64,000 nucleotides of DNA from JAEUKH01 sp964447205 (GTDB lineage Bacteria; Myxococcota_A; Polyangia; Polyangiales; Ga0077539). The DNA is taken from the NCBI GenBank assembly GCA_964447205.1, contig CAYUSB010000019.1, positions 1 to 64,000 on the forward strand. The letters are read 5' to 3'. The position numbers were made by a program, and so were the translations under genes. Numbering within the stretch: the first letter of the stretch is position 1; each line of letters opens with the position of its first letter. The notes beneath the pieces are model-generated. The model was not told the origin of the DNA. It was given only the letters and a program-made list of their open reading frames with translations, and searched no databases. Positions 42,346 to 51,190 of this stretch are shown piece after piece.

Positions 42346-43881
42346 TCAACCGAACTTACCTTCGCTCGCGGCCTTCAGCTTGCTGTTGGAGATCCACCTC
42401 CCGTTGGCCGTAACGTTTTCCTTGAACTTGACCAACTTATGGAGCTTCGCGTCGTCCTTGTCGGTGGTGTCCTTCTTCACGGTGAGGTTGCCCTTGACGA
42501 GGGTGTTCTTCCCGGCGGCGTCGGCGTGGAGCTCGTCGTGCAGGGTGGTGTGTTTGAGCCCCGTGAAGGTCTCGGTCACGGTGGTGACCCCGTCGAGCTG
42601 GCTGCCGCTCGAGGCCGTGATGGTGGTCACGAGGGTCTTGACCGTGCCCTTGGCCAGGGCCTTCATCTCAAACCGCTGGCACGTCACATCGATCAGCCCC
42701 ACCGCCCGCACCTTGAACTGGAACGCCGCGAAGGCCCCCCAGTTGGTGGTGGCGAAGTCGACCGCCGTGATGGCGTTGACCAGGTAGGCCCCCCCCACCT
42801 TCCAGTCGATCCCTTCGGGGGCGTTGCCCGTGATCTTGATGTTGCTGCACTGATGGATCTTCGTGGCCGCCCGCTTCTCGATGTCGAGGGGACCGCCTCC
42901 CCCCGCCGGGGCCGCCCCCGGGACGCTGCCCGCCGCCCCGGTGCTCCCGGGCACGGGGCCCTCGGCGTTGAGGACCCCCGTCCCGCCGTGGGCCCCCGAG
43001 ATGCTCGACAGACCCGCGACGGTGCTCGACAGGGCCCCGAGCCCGCTCAGGGCCGCGGCCGGGTCTTCGCGCCACTTCACGATGCCCCCGACGACGTTGA
43101 GGGCCCCCGAGGCGGTGTCCATCCACTTGCTGGTGGTCTTGGCCGTCTTCGAGTCCGTCTCGGCGATGCCCATGTACGCCGCCGTGCCCTTGCCCGCCAT
43201 GTCGACCACGCCCTTGGCGGCCGTAAAATAGTCCGAGGCGTTGCCCTTCCAGCCCGCGGCGAGGTTGCGCAGGTCGTTGGCCCCCTTGACCACCCCGAGG
43301 ACGTTGCACGCCACGTTGGTCCAGCGCTCGGCCGCAGCCCCGGGTTTGCCGGTCTCCGTGGTGCCCGCGGGGCCGCCGGTGCCGCACGGGCCGGGGGCCG
43401 TGCCTCCACCCGCATAGATCTCAAACTTGTCCTGCGAGTGGGCCGTCACGCCCGCGGCGGCGTAGAGGCCCATGGTGGCGTTGGTCTGCCCCGTGAAGGC
43501 CGCGAGGGACTGCAGCCCGAGGTTGCCCGTGGCCCCCACGAAGACGTTGCCCCCCGTGGTGAGGGAGGCCCCCGCCCCGCCCGCCGAGCTGGCCGATCCG
43601 AGCTCCAGCTTCGTGCCCGAGAAGGGGACCTCGGCCCGGTAGGTCTGCGGGGTGGCGTCGCCGCCGTTGGGCGACGAGGCCGCTCGCTGCTCGGCCGCGG
43701 CGAGCTGGTCGCCGATGGGCGGGGCCGTCGCCGGAAAGAGGGCCGCGGCGATGTCGCCCGATCCGCTGCCGGGGGCATCGTTGAGGTTGTTGTCGCTGTC
43801 GACCACGCCCCCGGTGTTGACCACCTCGGGGATGCAGGAGTTGGTGGTGGCGGCGAGGTCGCCTGTAATCTGGTCTCCCAT
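42346..43881 (-). CDS. T6SS-module paralogue 1, bactofilin/beta-helix-like tail (511 residues)
   Basis: One of three adjacent paralogues. A unique N-terminal ~70 residues precedes the shared N-terminal domain: VPFSGTKLELGS, GASLTTGGNVFVGATGNL, AFTGQTNATM and then IYAGGGTAPGPCG. A middle helical and Gly/Ala-rich part (not seen in the others) follows. The C-terminus opens with DIEKRAATKIHQCSNIKITG and ends in strand repeats such as NTLVKGNLTVKKDTTDK, like the short beta-helix repeats of bactofilins or the tail of VgrG-type spikes. No toxin motif is apparent. Located 19 bp from the next paralogue. A needle-like or structural role in a type VI cargo is inferred. Confidence 0.78.
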   Translation of the reverse strand: MGDQITGDLAATTNSCIPEVVNTGGVVDSDNNLNDAPGSGSGDIAAALFPATAPPIGDQLAAAEQRAASSPNGGDATPQTYRAEVPFSGTKLELGSASSAGGAGASLTTGGNVFVGATGNLGLQSLAAFTGQTNATMGLYAAAGVTAHSQDKFEIYAGGGTAPGPCGTGGPAGTTETGKPGAAAERWTNVACNVLGVVKGANDLRNLAAGWKGNASDYFTAAKGVVDMAGKGTAAYMGIAETDSKTAKTTSKWMDTASGALNVVGGIVKWREDPAAALSGLGALSSTVAGLSSISGAHGGTGVLNAEGPVPGSTGAAGSVPGAAPAGGGGPLDIEKRAATKIHQCSNIKITGNAPEGIDWKVGGAYLVNAITAVDFATTNWGAFAAFQFKVRAVGLIDVTCQRFEMKALAKGTVKTLVTTITASSGSQLDGVTTVTETFTGLKHTTLHDELHADAAGKNTLVKGNLTVKKDTTDKDDAKLHKLVKFKENVTANGRWISNSKLKAASEGKFG

Positions 43882-43900
43882 GGGGTAGTCCTCAGCCTGT

Positions 43901-44872
43901 TCAGGCGACTTGGGTCTTCTTGCTGACCGAGGCCGCGCCCTTCGCGGTGGTCTTCTTGCCGACCTCGGCCTTGGCCTTGGCGTCGAGGTTTTTCACCACG
44001 GTGAGGTTCATCTCCAGGACCATGTTTTTGTTGACGGTGAGGGTGCCGTCGAGGGTGGAGTTTTTCTTCACCTCCAGGCTGTTGACCGTCGTCTTCTTGT
44101 CGACGGTGAGGGTCTTGGTGACCTCCAGCTTGCTCACGTAGTCGATCTTGGGGCTGATGATCTTCAGGGCGGCCTTGGCGTCGAGGGTGGCCGTGGTCTT
44201 GCCCTCCACCTTGACCACGCGGGTCTTGGCCTTCACGGCGTACCCCGCCTTGACCTCGAACTTCAGGAGGCAAAACGCCCCCCACACCGTGGTGGTGAAG
44301 CTCGTCATGGCCCCCGCCGTCACCCCGAACTTGTTGAGGGTCCGGTAGTCGAAGCCCACCCCCGCGGACTTGGTGATCATCAGGCCCGCGACCATCTTGA
44401 TCTCGTTGACGGCCCGCTGCTCGATGTCGGTCCCGCCCACCAGGCCCGCGAGCCCCGAGGCCGCGCTCGCGGCCATGCCCACACTCGGCCCCTGCAGGGC
44501 GAGCCGCGACAGGCTCGCGCCCAGAAGGGCCGCCTCGACCGCGAGTTGAGTGGTGGCTCCTGGGGTCGAGGCCCCTGGGGAGTCGGCCGGCGAGCCCGCC
44601 CCGCAGGCCCCCGGGGCCGTGCCTCCGCCGGCGTAGATCTGGATCCCCGCCGCGGTGTGCACCTGGGTCCCGGCTTGCGAGAGCCACGACATGGCCGCGT
44701 TGGTCTGGGCCACGAAGGCCCCGTCGCACTGGGCCGTGAGGGTGCCCGCGGCGTCGACCAGGACGCTCCCGACGGTGGTCAATGAGGCCCCGTCGGGGCA
44801 GGCGCAGCGCCCGAGGGCGAGCTGGCTCGAGGCGTGCGGAACGGTGATGGCGAAGGTCTGCGGTGTGCTCAT
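43901..44872 (-). CDS. T6SS-module paralogue 2 (323 residues)
   Basis: Same architecture as its neighbours. N-terminal TVPHASSQLALGRC, GASLTTVGSVLVDAAGTL, FVAQTNAAM and IYAGGGTAPGACG match the 511-residue protein, and DIEQRAVNEIKMVAGLMI matches the second shared domain. The tail repeats Thr/Lys/Val units such as KTLTVDKKTTVNSLEVKKN and NSTLDGTLTVNKNM, then ends AKGAASVSKKTQVA, similar to bactofilin beta-helix rungs. No signal peptide or membrane segment. Shortest of the three, lacking the mid insert of paralogue 1. Function unknown. Confidence 0.78.
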   Translation of the reverse strand: MSTPQTFAITVPHASSQLALGRCACPDGASLTTVGSVLVDAAGTLTAQCDGAFVAQTNAAMSWLSQAGTQVHTAAGIQIYAGGGTAPGACGAGSPADSPGASTPGATTQLAVEAALLGASLSRLALQGPSVGMAASAASGLAGLVGGTDIEQRAVNEIKMVAGLMITKSAGVGFDYRTLNKFGVTAGAMTSFTTTVWGAFCLLKFEVKAGYAVKAKTRVVKVEGKTTATLDAKAALKIISPKIDYVSKLEVTKTLTVDKKTTVNSLEVKKNSTLDGTLTVNKNMVLEMNLTVVKNLDAKAKAEVGKKTTAKGAASVSKKTQVA

Positions 44873-44893
44873 CGGCGATGCTCCCGGTACGGC

Positions 44894-45949
44894 CTACAAC
44901 CCGAAGGTCACACGAGACTTGAACACTACGGTCTTGGTCTTCACGTCGCCGTCGACGGTGGTGTTCTTCTTGATGGTGGTGTTCTTCTTGACGGTGACCT
45001 TGCCCTTGACCTCGGCCTTCTTGAGCACGGTGAGCTTGCCCTTCATCAGGGCGTTGCGCTCGACCTCCACGTCGTCCTTCAGGGTGGTCTTGCCCTTCAC
45101 GTCGGTCACCTTGGTGACCTTGGTGTGGCCGTCCATCGTGATGAGGGCCGCCTTCCCCTTGAACTTGGCCGTCTTGATGTCGACGGTGGCGTCGGCCTCG
45201 ACCTCGAAGATCGTCGACGTGGTCTTGAAGGTGTCGAGGGCCTTCACCTCGAACTTGGCCAGGGCGAAGTTGCTGAACAGGGTCGTGGTGAAGTCGGTCA
45301 CCAGCAAGGCCTTGACCTCCCACAGCCCCGGGGTCTTGTGGCTGATCATGGCCGGGGCGATGCCCGAGATCTTCTTGCCCGCGATCATCTTGATGTTGGC
45401 CGAGGCCCGCTCGACGATGTCGGTCCCCCCCGCTCCGCCTTCCCCGCCCAGCGCAGCGCCTGACGCGACGGCCCCTCCTCCGGCGATGAGCCCCACCCCC
45501 ACCGCGATGGCCTTTCCCCCGGCCGTCGGAGCCGCGATGGCCAGGTTGGGCGAGAAGGCGTCCTTGAGCCCGAAGCCCGCACTCGTGAGGGACAGGGCCG
45601 CACACGCGATGCCCGTGGCCTTCTCGACGGCGAGCCCGGGAGCCCCCGCGTCCGGGGCGCTGACGGGCCCCCCCGGGCCGCACGCCGAGGGGGACTTGCC
45701 CCCGCCCGCGAAGAGCTCGACCCCGGCCTGGGTGTGGATCTTCTGGAGCGACGCCGACAGCATCGACATGGCCGCGCTCGTCTGCCCCACGAAGGCCCCG
45801 ACCGATTGGATGTCCATCACCCCGACCGAGTCGACGAGGACATCGCCCGCGGTGGCCAGGCTCGCCCCGGGGCCCCCCACCGACGACCCCATCTGAAACC
45901 CGGTGCTGCTAAACGGGACCTGCACATCCAAGAGCTGCGCCGTCATCAC
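44894..45949 (-). CDS. T6SS-module paralogue 3 (351 residues)
   Basis: Shares VPFSSTGFQMGSS, GASLATAGDVLVDSVGV, FVGQTSAAM and LFAGGGKSPSACG with the other two, and the second-domain start DIVERASANIKMIAGKKI. The tail has the longest run of rung-like repeats (KGKLTVLKKAEVKGKVTVKK, NTTIKKNTTVDGDVKTK), like bactofilin. A hydrophobic middle (AIAAPTAGGKAIAVGVGLIAG) might contact a membrane. First of the three paralogues to be transcribed, 60 bp downstream of the 594-residue gene. It probably acts in the same assembly as the DUF4150 and DUF2169 proteins upstream. Confidence 0.78.
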   Translation of the reverse strand: MMTAQLLDVQVPFSSTGFQMGSSVGGPGASLATAGDVLVDSVGVMDIQSVGAFVGQTSAAMSMLSASLQKIHTQAGVELFAGGGKSPSACGPGGPVSAPDAGAPGLAVEKATGIACAALSLTSAGFGLKDAFSPNLAIAAPTAGGKAIAVGVGLIAGGGAVASGAALGGEGGAGGTDIVERASANIKMIAGKKISGIAPAMISHKTPGLWEVKALLVTDFTTTLFSNFALAKFEVKALDTFKTTSTIFEVEADATVDIKTAKFKGKAALITMDGHTKVTKVTDVKGKTTLKDDVEVERNALMKGKLTVLKKAEVKGKVTVKKNTTIKKNTTVDGDVKTKTVVFKSRVTFGL

Positions 45950-46009
45950 TCACCTCCGCACGCACACCATACACCGCTGCCCGCCCGGTGTATCACACTC
46001 GCGGCCCCG

Positions 46010-47794
46010 TCACGGCCGCCCCCCCGGGGATTCCTCCACCCGCACAAACTCCCCCGCCCGGGGGGCCCCGGCCTCGCAGGCAAAGACCGCCCGCAGGGCA
46101 GTCGGGGGATGACCCCGCTGGAGGGTCCAGAGCACCCGCCCGACCTCCTCCAGACGGCTCCCGAAGCCCGCGTCCGCGCCCGCTTCGGCCACCACGGCCA
46201 GGGCGCGCGAGAGGGTCGTGACGGTGGCCGCGAGGGGTGCCCCGAGGGCGGCCTGCACGAGGCCCGCGATCAGGGCCGGGTGGGCCGTCGCATCGAGCAG
46301 GGTGGACGACTCCACGAGGGCCACGGCCCGCCCATTGGGGTCGGCGTGACGGGCCACCTTGAGGACAAAGCGCTGTCGGTCGAGATCGACAACCACCCGG
46401 GCCATCAGGGCCTCGGGATCAGTGCCCGGGGACGGAGGCAGCGGGCCGAGGGCGTACTCGACGTGGCGATCGCACGACAGGGCAAAGACCCGCACGGTCT
46501 CGTCCGCGGGGTCGTCGGCGGGGTGGTCGGCGAGCACGAGGTCGTCCACGCGCGGACCGAGGGTGGCGAGGTCGGCCCGGCCCCAGCGGTGCAGGGCCAT
46601 CGACCGGGCGGCCCCGCACGGGCACACCCGCCACGGGTCGCTCCAGGCCGGGGCCTCGCGCAGATAGAACCGCAGGTCGCGGTCGAGGGTCTCGGGGTCG
46701 GGGATCACCCCGAAGGGGGCCGTACGCAGGTCGAGGGGGCGCCCCGTGACGCCGTCGCGGGTGGGCAGGAGGTTCATGCCCTGGAGGGTGAAGGTGACCC
46801 CGGGGCGGAGCTGCTCGATGGAGGCCACGAAGGCCCGCAGGGTCTCGATGCGGTCGAGGGCGTGGGCCACCGCCGCGGCGGCCATGGTCGAGAGCGAAAA
46901 CCCCCGACGCAGCCCCTCCTCGGCCACCATGGGCAGCTCGACGGGCCACCGCACGAGGCCCTCCTCCACCCAGACGGTGTCGCCCTCACGACGGGCCCCG
47001 ACGCCTCGCCCCGCGGCCAGGAGGGCGATGCGGGCCGTGAGTATGTCGTGCCGCACCATCGACACGAGGACCGTGCTCGGACGCTCTCGAACGTGGGGGT
47101 TCTCGGGCAGCCACTGCCAGCCCGGGTCGGCCGTGACCCGGGGGGAGAGGCCGTAGGCCCGGAGCTCGGGTTCGGTCGCGAGGGCCTCTTCAAACTCGGC
47201 CCGGAAGTCGACAGACTCCACGGGGAAGGCCGCCAGGGCGTGGCCCTCCTCCAGGGGGGCGATGGCTCCCTCAGGGGCGGCCACCACCCGACTCCACACG
47301 GCCCACACCGTCAGCGGAACCCCGAAGATCCCGTGCAGGGCCTCCTCGTTCGGTTCGGCCAGGAAGGCCACGGGCCCGCCCAGGACGGCCCGTCCGAGGC
47401 GCACGGCGGTGACCTCCTCGTGGGTGTAGAGGGCCTCGATCACCAGCTCGGCCCCGCTCCCCGGCATCGCGTGAAAGAGCCGGGCGGCGGCCATCGACAG
47501 GGCCGAGGCCGGGGCCCCACACGGGCAGGGGTCGAGCCGGTCGACCCGGTGCAGGGCCCGGTGCTGAACCCGCACATACCCCACGAGCTCGTCGAGGCTC
47601 CAGCAGGGGCGTTTGCCGCCATCCCCAAGCTGGAGGAAACCCTCGTACACGCGGGTGTCGAGGTTCCATTGTTGGCAGCGGGTGCAGCGCAGGACGCGGT
47701 GGAGGCTGTCGGGTGCCAGGGCCAGGTGACGGGTGAGGGCCGTCCGCTGGGCCCGGCAACGCTCCAGCACGGTCGTGAGGGCCTCGGAAGTCAT
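46010..47794 (-). CDS. 594-residue unknown protein with Cys pairs in the T6SS-related locus
   Basis: Starts 4 bp inside the DUF2169 gene stop (overlap 47791-47794), so probably translated with it. Three Cys-pair motifs could bind metal: LRCTRCQQWN near residue 40, DPCPCGAPA near 90 and RVCPCGAARS near 400. No signal or membrane segment. The rest is mixed alpha/beta with no recognised fold. Its place directly after a DUF2169 adaptor is where effectors are often encoded, so it might be a cargo or an accessory loader; no toxin motif can be seen. Confidence 0.75.
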   Translation of the reverse strand: MTSEALTTVLERCRAQRTALTRHLALAPDSLHRVLRCTRCQQWNLDTRVYEGFLQLGDGGKRPCWSLDELVGYVRVQHRALHRVDRLDPCPCGAPASALSMAAARLFHAMPGSGAELVIEALYTHEEVTAVRLGRAVLGGPVAFLAEPNEEALHGIFGVPLTVWAVWSRVVAAPEGAIAPLEEGHALAAFPVESVDFRAEFEEALATEPELRAYGLSPRVTADPGWQWLPENPHVRERPSTVLVSMVRHDILTARIALLAAGRGVGARREGDTVWVEEGLVRWPVELPMVAEEGLRRGFSLSTMAAAAVAHALDRIETLRAFVASIEQLRPGVTFTLQGMNLLPTRDGVTGRPLDLRTAPFGVIPDPETLDRDLRFYLREAPAWSDPWRVCPCGAARSMALHRWGRADLATLGPRVDDLVLADHPADDPADETVRVFALSCDRHVEYALGPLPPSPGTDPEALMARVVVDLDRQRFVLKVARHADPNGRAVALVESSTLLDATAHPALIAGLVQAALGAPLAATVTTLSRALAVVAEAGADAGFGSRLEEVGRVLWTLQRGHPPTALRAVFACEAGAPRAGEFVRVEESPGGRP

Positions 47795-50103
47795 CCCTGC
47801 ACGGCGGGGTCGAGGATGGTCCGGTGCAGGAGGGCGAGCTCGAGTTGGGCCCGATCGAGCCGGGCCCGCCAGAGTTGGGCGCTGGTGAGGTTGGCCCCGC
47901 GCAGGTCGGCCCCGACCAGAACGGCCGCCTCGAAGCTGGCCTCCATGGCGTTGGCCCGCAGCATCACGGCCCCGGTGAGGTCGGCCTCATGAAACCGGGC
48001 GCCCTTGAGGGAGGCCGCGGTGAAGTTGGCCCGGGTCAGGGTGGCCCGCGCAAACTCCGCCGTGTCGAGCAGGGCCTCGCCAAACTGGGCTCCGGTGAGG
48101 TTGGCCTGTTCGAAGTGGGCCTCGACGGCCTGCACCCGTCGGAACGACCCCTCGGAGAAGTCCGCCTCCTCGTCGGCCCGGAGGTTGGTGAGCACGGCGT
48201 CGTCGAAGACCGCCTGCACGAAACGGCCCGCGGTGAAGTTGGCCGACACGAGCGAAGCCTTCTCGAAGTGGCACTGGGCGCCCTGGGCCTCGGAGAAATC
48301 GGCCCCATCGCAGACGCTCTCGCGGAAGTCGCACGCGTCGAGGGTGGCCCGACCAAACTCCGCATCCGTGAGGGTGGCCTTGAAGAACCGCGACCCGGTC
48401 CACACCGACTCCTCGGCGCTGGCCCCCTCGAAGTTGGCCCCTTCGACGTTGACCTGGGCTGCCGACACGGCCGTGAGGTCGGCCCCCACAAACGAGGCCC
48501 CCACGGCATCGGCCTCGGTGAGGTCGGCGTGATCGAGCACGGCCTCGGCGAAGAGGGTCCCTTGCAAGACACACCCACGCAGATTGGCCCCGGTGAGGAT
48601 GACCCCGGTGAGGTCCTGCTCGGTGAGGTCGACCCCCGACAGGTCGATCCCGGTCAGGTCGGCCCCCATCAGGGGCAGCCCATAGGCCCGGTACCGCAGG
48701 ACATCCTCGCGGGTGAGGCCCGGGAGCTCCTCCTCCTCTTCGGGCGGGGCCGGAGGCGGGTCGTCGGGCAGGGCGCGCAGCTCGTCGGGGATCTCCAGCC
48801 CCTGGGCCTCCATCCCGGCCCGAACCTCCGAGGGCTGGGGCATGGGCGGCGGGTCGGGAGCCTCGGCCAGGGCCCGCAGTTGGGCCACCTGGGCGGCGTG
48901 GGTGGCCGCGTCGACCCCCTCTGGGGGACCGGCCTGGGCCATGCTCACGGCGAGCTCGGCGAAGATCTGCCCGGGCGACAGGGGCGGCGGCGACGGAGGG
49001 GGAGGCGGCGCGTCGTCGGCGGGGGGCGCCTCGGCTTCGAGGTCGGCCTCTTCGGCGAGGGCCGCTTGCCGCGTGCGGGCGAGCCACTGGGCGTAGTGGT
49101 CGAGGGGGTGGGCGTCGTCGAGGGCCTCGTGCAGGAAGAAGAAGGTCTCGACCTCGGTCATCTTCTCGCCGACCCCCTCCAGGAGCCCCCGCCAGATGCA
49201 CCGGCACTGCCCAAGGTCGCCGTCGAGGGTGATGGTGTCGAGGCGCAGCGGAACCTCCACAAACTCCACCCCCTCGCCCCGCCGGACCTCGGCGAAGCAC
49301 CTGCCCCGCAGACCCGGGAGCCGCGTCCGCACGATGCTCTGCGAGGCCATGAGATGCTGCAGCCCGATGGCCTCATCGCCCCGCCAGAACCCGTCGAGAT
49401 GTTGGGCCGACGGTGCGCTGAGGTAGTACCCGTAGTCGAAGTCTTCGGGCAGCCAGGGCCAGCGGGTCTTGAGCCAGCGGGCGTCGTAGGTCCCGGCCTT
49501 GCGGGTGCGTTCGGCCCAGGCGGGGGGAATGGGCGCGAAACACGCGGGGCGGGGGCGGTCCCCTGCGCTGGAGATGAGCTCGGAGGCGTCTTCGAGGTTG
49601 GGCAGTTGCACCCGGCGGCCCTGGTCGGTGTCGACAGGAGCGAGGCCGCGACCGACGGGGTTGGCGGCGAGGTTGGGGCCCCCGAAGGCCCGCTCCCAAC
49701 GGATGGGCATCTGGAGGAAGGGGACGGGGGCGCTGACGGCCCCGTAGCCGTCGAAGGTGCGGTCGCCGAAGACGGCGAGGTTACGGGCCACCGCACCCAC
49801 CCGAAACCCTGCGAGGAGGCTGCCCGCGGGCTCTCCCCCGGGGGCGTAGGCGTGGCCGACGAAGTGGCACTCGGCCCGGGGTTTCAGGATGGCGAAGTCA
49901 CTGTCGATGCGCAGCGACTGGTTGGGGTCATCGTCCCAGTGGAGGGGGCCTGAGATGAGGGACTGCTCGGCGGCGAGGGTGCACACCCCGTCGGGCACGA
50001 GGTCGAAGGTGCCCTTGAGGAACACCATCAACGCCCCTTCCGGGGGTTTGACCTGCCAATGGAGAAAGCCGAACTCGAACGGGGTCTCTTTGACGATGCG
50101 CAA
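47791..50103 (-). CDS. DUF2169 adaptor fused to pentapeptide repeats
   Basis: 770 residues starting with TTG at 50103; no ATG or GTG occurs between the in-frame stop at 50131 and that codon. Residues ~1-330 form DUF2169: MRIVKETPFEFGFLHWQVKP, the typical WDDDPNQSLRIDSDFAILKP, FGDRTFD, WERAFGGPNL and FYLSAP-like YYLSAPSAQHLDGF. DUF2169 proteins act as adaptors that load effectors onto the type VI spike. A Pro/Glu-rich linker (~350-460) with LPGLTREDVLRYRAYG leads to pentapeptide repeats (~470-760) such as ADLTGIDLSGVDLTEQDLTG. It overlaps the next gene by 4 bp and follows the DUF4150 gene at 27 bp. Confidence 0.9.
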   Translation of the reverse strand: MRIVKETPFEFGFLHWQVKPPEGALMVFLKGTFDLVPDGVCTLAAEQSLISGPLHWDDDPNQSLRIDSDFAILKPRAECHFVGHAYAPGGEPAGSLLAGFRVGAVARNLAVFGDRTFDGYGAVSAPVPFLQMPIRWERAFGGPNLAANPVGRGLAPVDTDQGRRVQLPNLEDASELISSAGDRPRPACFAPIPPAWAERTRKAGTYDARWLKTRWPWLPEDFDYGYYLSAPSAQHLDGFWRGDEAIGLQHLMASQSIVRTRLPGLRGRCFAEVRRGEGVEFVEVPLRLDTITLDGDLGQCRCIWRGLLEGVGEKMTEVETFFFLHEALDDAHPLDHYAQWLARTRQAALAEEADLEAEAPPADDAPPPPPSPPPLSPGQIFAELAVSMAQAGPPEGVDAATHAAQVAQLRALAEAPDPPPMPQPSEVRAGMEAQGLEIPDELRALPDDPPPAPPEEEEELPGLTREDVLRYRAYGLPLMGADLTGIDLSGVDLTEQDLTGVILTGANLRGCVLQGTLFAEAVLDHADLTEADAVGASFVGADLTAVSAAQVNVEGANFEGASAEESVWTGSRFFKATLTDAEFGRATLDACDFRESVCDGADFSEAQGAQCHFEKASLVSANFTAGRFVQAVFDDAVLTNLRADEEADFSEGSFRRVQAVEAHFEQANLTGAQFGEALLDTAEFARATLTRANFTAASLKGARFHEADLTGAVMLRANAMEASFEAAVLVGADLRGANLTSAQLWRARLDRAQLELALLHRTILDPAVQG

Positions 50104-50130
50104 CGGCCAACAATCTTGCTGAGGGTCGGA

Positions 50131-50538
50131 TCAACCGAGGATGACGACGGTGGTCTGGCTCGGGGCGATCTGGGCCCCGGCCGGGGCGTTGGCGCTCATC
50201 CCGTTTTGCCCCGTGGGCTTGAGCACGGTGATGGCGTCGGAGCCCTGAAACTTCACGTTGGACGCCCCCATTTTGTAGGTCGTCTTGTTCATGTTGACCT
50301 GGCTCATCATGCCGAAGAGGGTGCCGGCCTCGTCGCCCTGCGAGCGGCCTACGTTGCTCGACTTGGTGACGGCGTCCTTGCCGCAGATCTTGACCTTGCT
50401 GGCGGTGCTCGACGCCTGCATGACCATGGAGATGTTGGGGAAGGGCACGGGCACGAACGGGGCCGGCGGGGCCGGAACCTTGCACACATCGGGGAAGGCC
50501 AGGCACTGGCCGCCTCCCTTGGAAGACGCTGGAAACAT
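50131..50538 (-). CDS. DUF4150 (PAAR-like) spike-tip protein
   Basis: 135 residues with the DUF4150 pattern: CLAFPDVCKVPAPPAPFVPV at the N-terminus, PFPNISMVMQAS, a CGKDAV turn and KSSNVGRSQGDEAGTLFGMM. These proteins are PAAR-like tips that cap the type VI secretion spike. The C-terminal half has strands such as VKFQGSDAITVLKPTGQN. No toxin domain is fused, so cargo is presumably supplied in trans by the DUF2169 adaptor protein encoded next. ATG start at 50538; 36 bp from the DUF3540 gene stop. Confidence 0.9.
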   Translation of the reverse strand: MFPASSKGGGQCLAFPDVCKVPAPPAPFVPVPFPNISMVMQASSTASKVKICGKDAVTKSSNVGRSQGDEAGTLFGMMSQVNMNKTTYKMGASNVKFQGSDAITVLKPTGQNGMSANAPAGAQIAPSQTTVVILG

Positions 50539-50574
50539 CGTGTTGCGCTCCTCCGTCGCCCCGCCGTCGGGACG

Positions 50575-51129
50575 TTACGCCAGGTAGACCTTGTCGCCCT
50601 TGATCTTCACGTCTTCTCTGGCCTTCACGACCGCCCGCTGCCCGAGCAGGCTGACGGTCTTTTCAGCCACGAGACGCAGCCTGCCCGCGCGGGTCTGGGA
50701 CAGCTCCTCGACCTCGCGGTAGACATTCCTGGCCCGCTCCAGGATGCGCCCGGCCGTGGTCTCGACCACCCCTGCGGCGGTCTTGAGCCGGTCGAAGGTG
50801 GCGTGCAGGGTGCGCCCATCGACCCGGGCCTCGCCGACCGAAGCCCGCACCGACGGGGTCTCGAGCTCGAAGCCCTCGGCCGCCACGATCTTCACCTTGC
50901 CCCGCGGGGCCCGCAGCTCGAGGTCGCCGTCGGGGGCTACGATCACCGTCACCCGGGTGCCCGTGTTGTGCTCGAAGAGCAGGCGCCCGTCGGCGTCGAC
51001 CACCCGCAGGATCTCGGCATCGACCCCCGCCCGGGAGAGCGAAGCCGCGACGCCGGTGCGGGTCACGAGGGCGCTCGGGGCCTCGACTTCCTCCACCGCG
51101 ACGTGGGTTTCGTTGTCGTCCTGGCTCAT
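50575..51129 (-). CDS. DUF3540 protein, first gene of the T6SS-related locus
   Basis: 184 residues from ATG 51129; in-frame GTG starts lie slightly upstream. It matches DUF3540 in layout: an acidic N-terminus, a beta-rich part with GRLLFEHNTGTRVTVIVAPDGDLELRAPRG and KVKIVAAEGFELETPSVRAS, then long helices and a terminal GQRAVVKAREDVKIKGDKVYLA. DUF3540 genes occur together with DUF4150 and DUF2169 in type VI accessory clusters. It is likely the first gene of this leftward run, 62 bp downstream of the SUMF1-type lipoprotein gene stop. Confidence 0.85.
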   Translation of the reverse strand: MSQDDNETHVAVEEVEAPSALVTRTGVAASLSRAGVDAEILRVVDADGRLLFEHNTGTRVTVIVAPDGDLELRAPRGKVKIVAAEGFELETPSVRASVGEARVDGRTLHATFDRLKTAAGVVETTAGRILERARNVYREVEELSQTRAGRLRLVAEKTVSLLGQRAVVKAREDVKIKGDKVYLA

Positions 51130-51190
51130 CGGGGGCCTCGCGGATGGGACCACCATCGCCTGGCCCTGTCAAGCCGCGCGGTGGAGGGGT

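Noticed and set aside
39726..51129. Complete type VI secretion system
   Set aside because: Only accessory domains (DUF3540, DUF4150, DUF2169, pentapeptides) are present. No TssB/C sheath, ClpV, Hcp, VgrG or TssK/J/L/M genes are visible.
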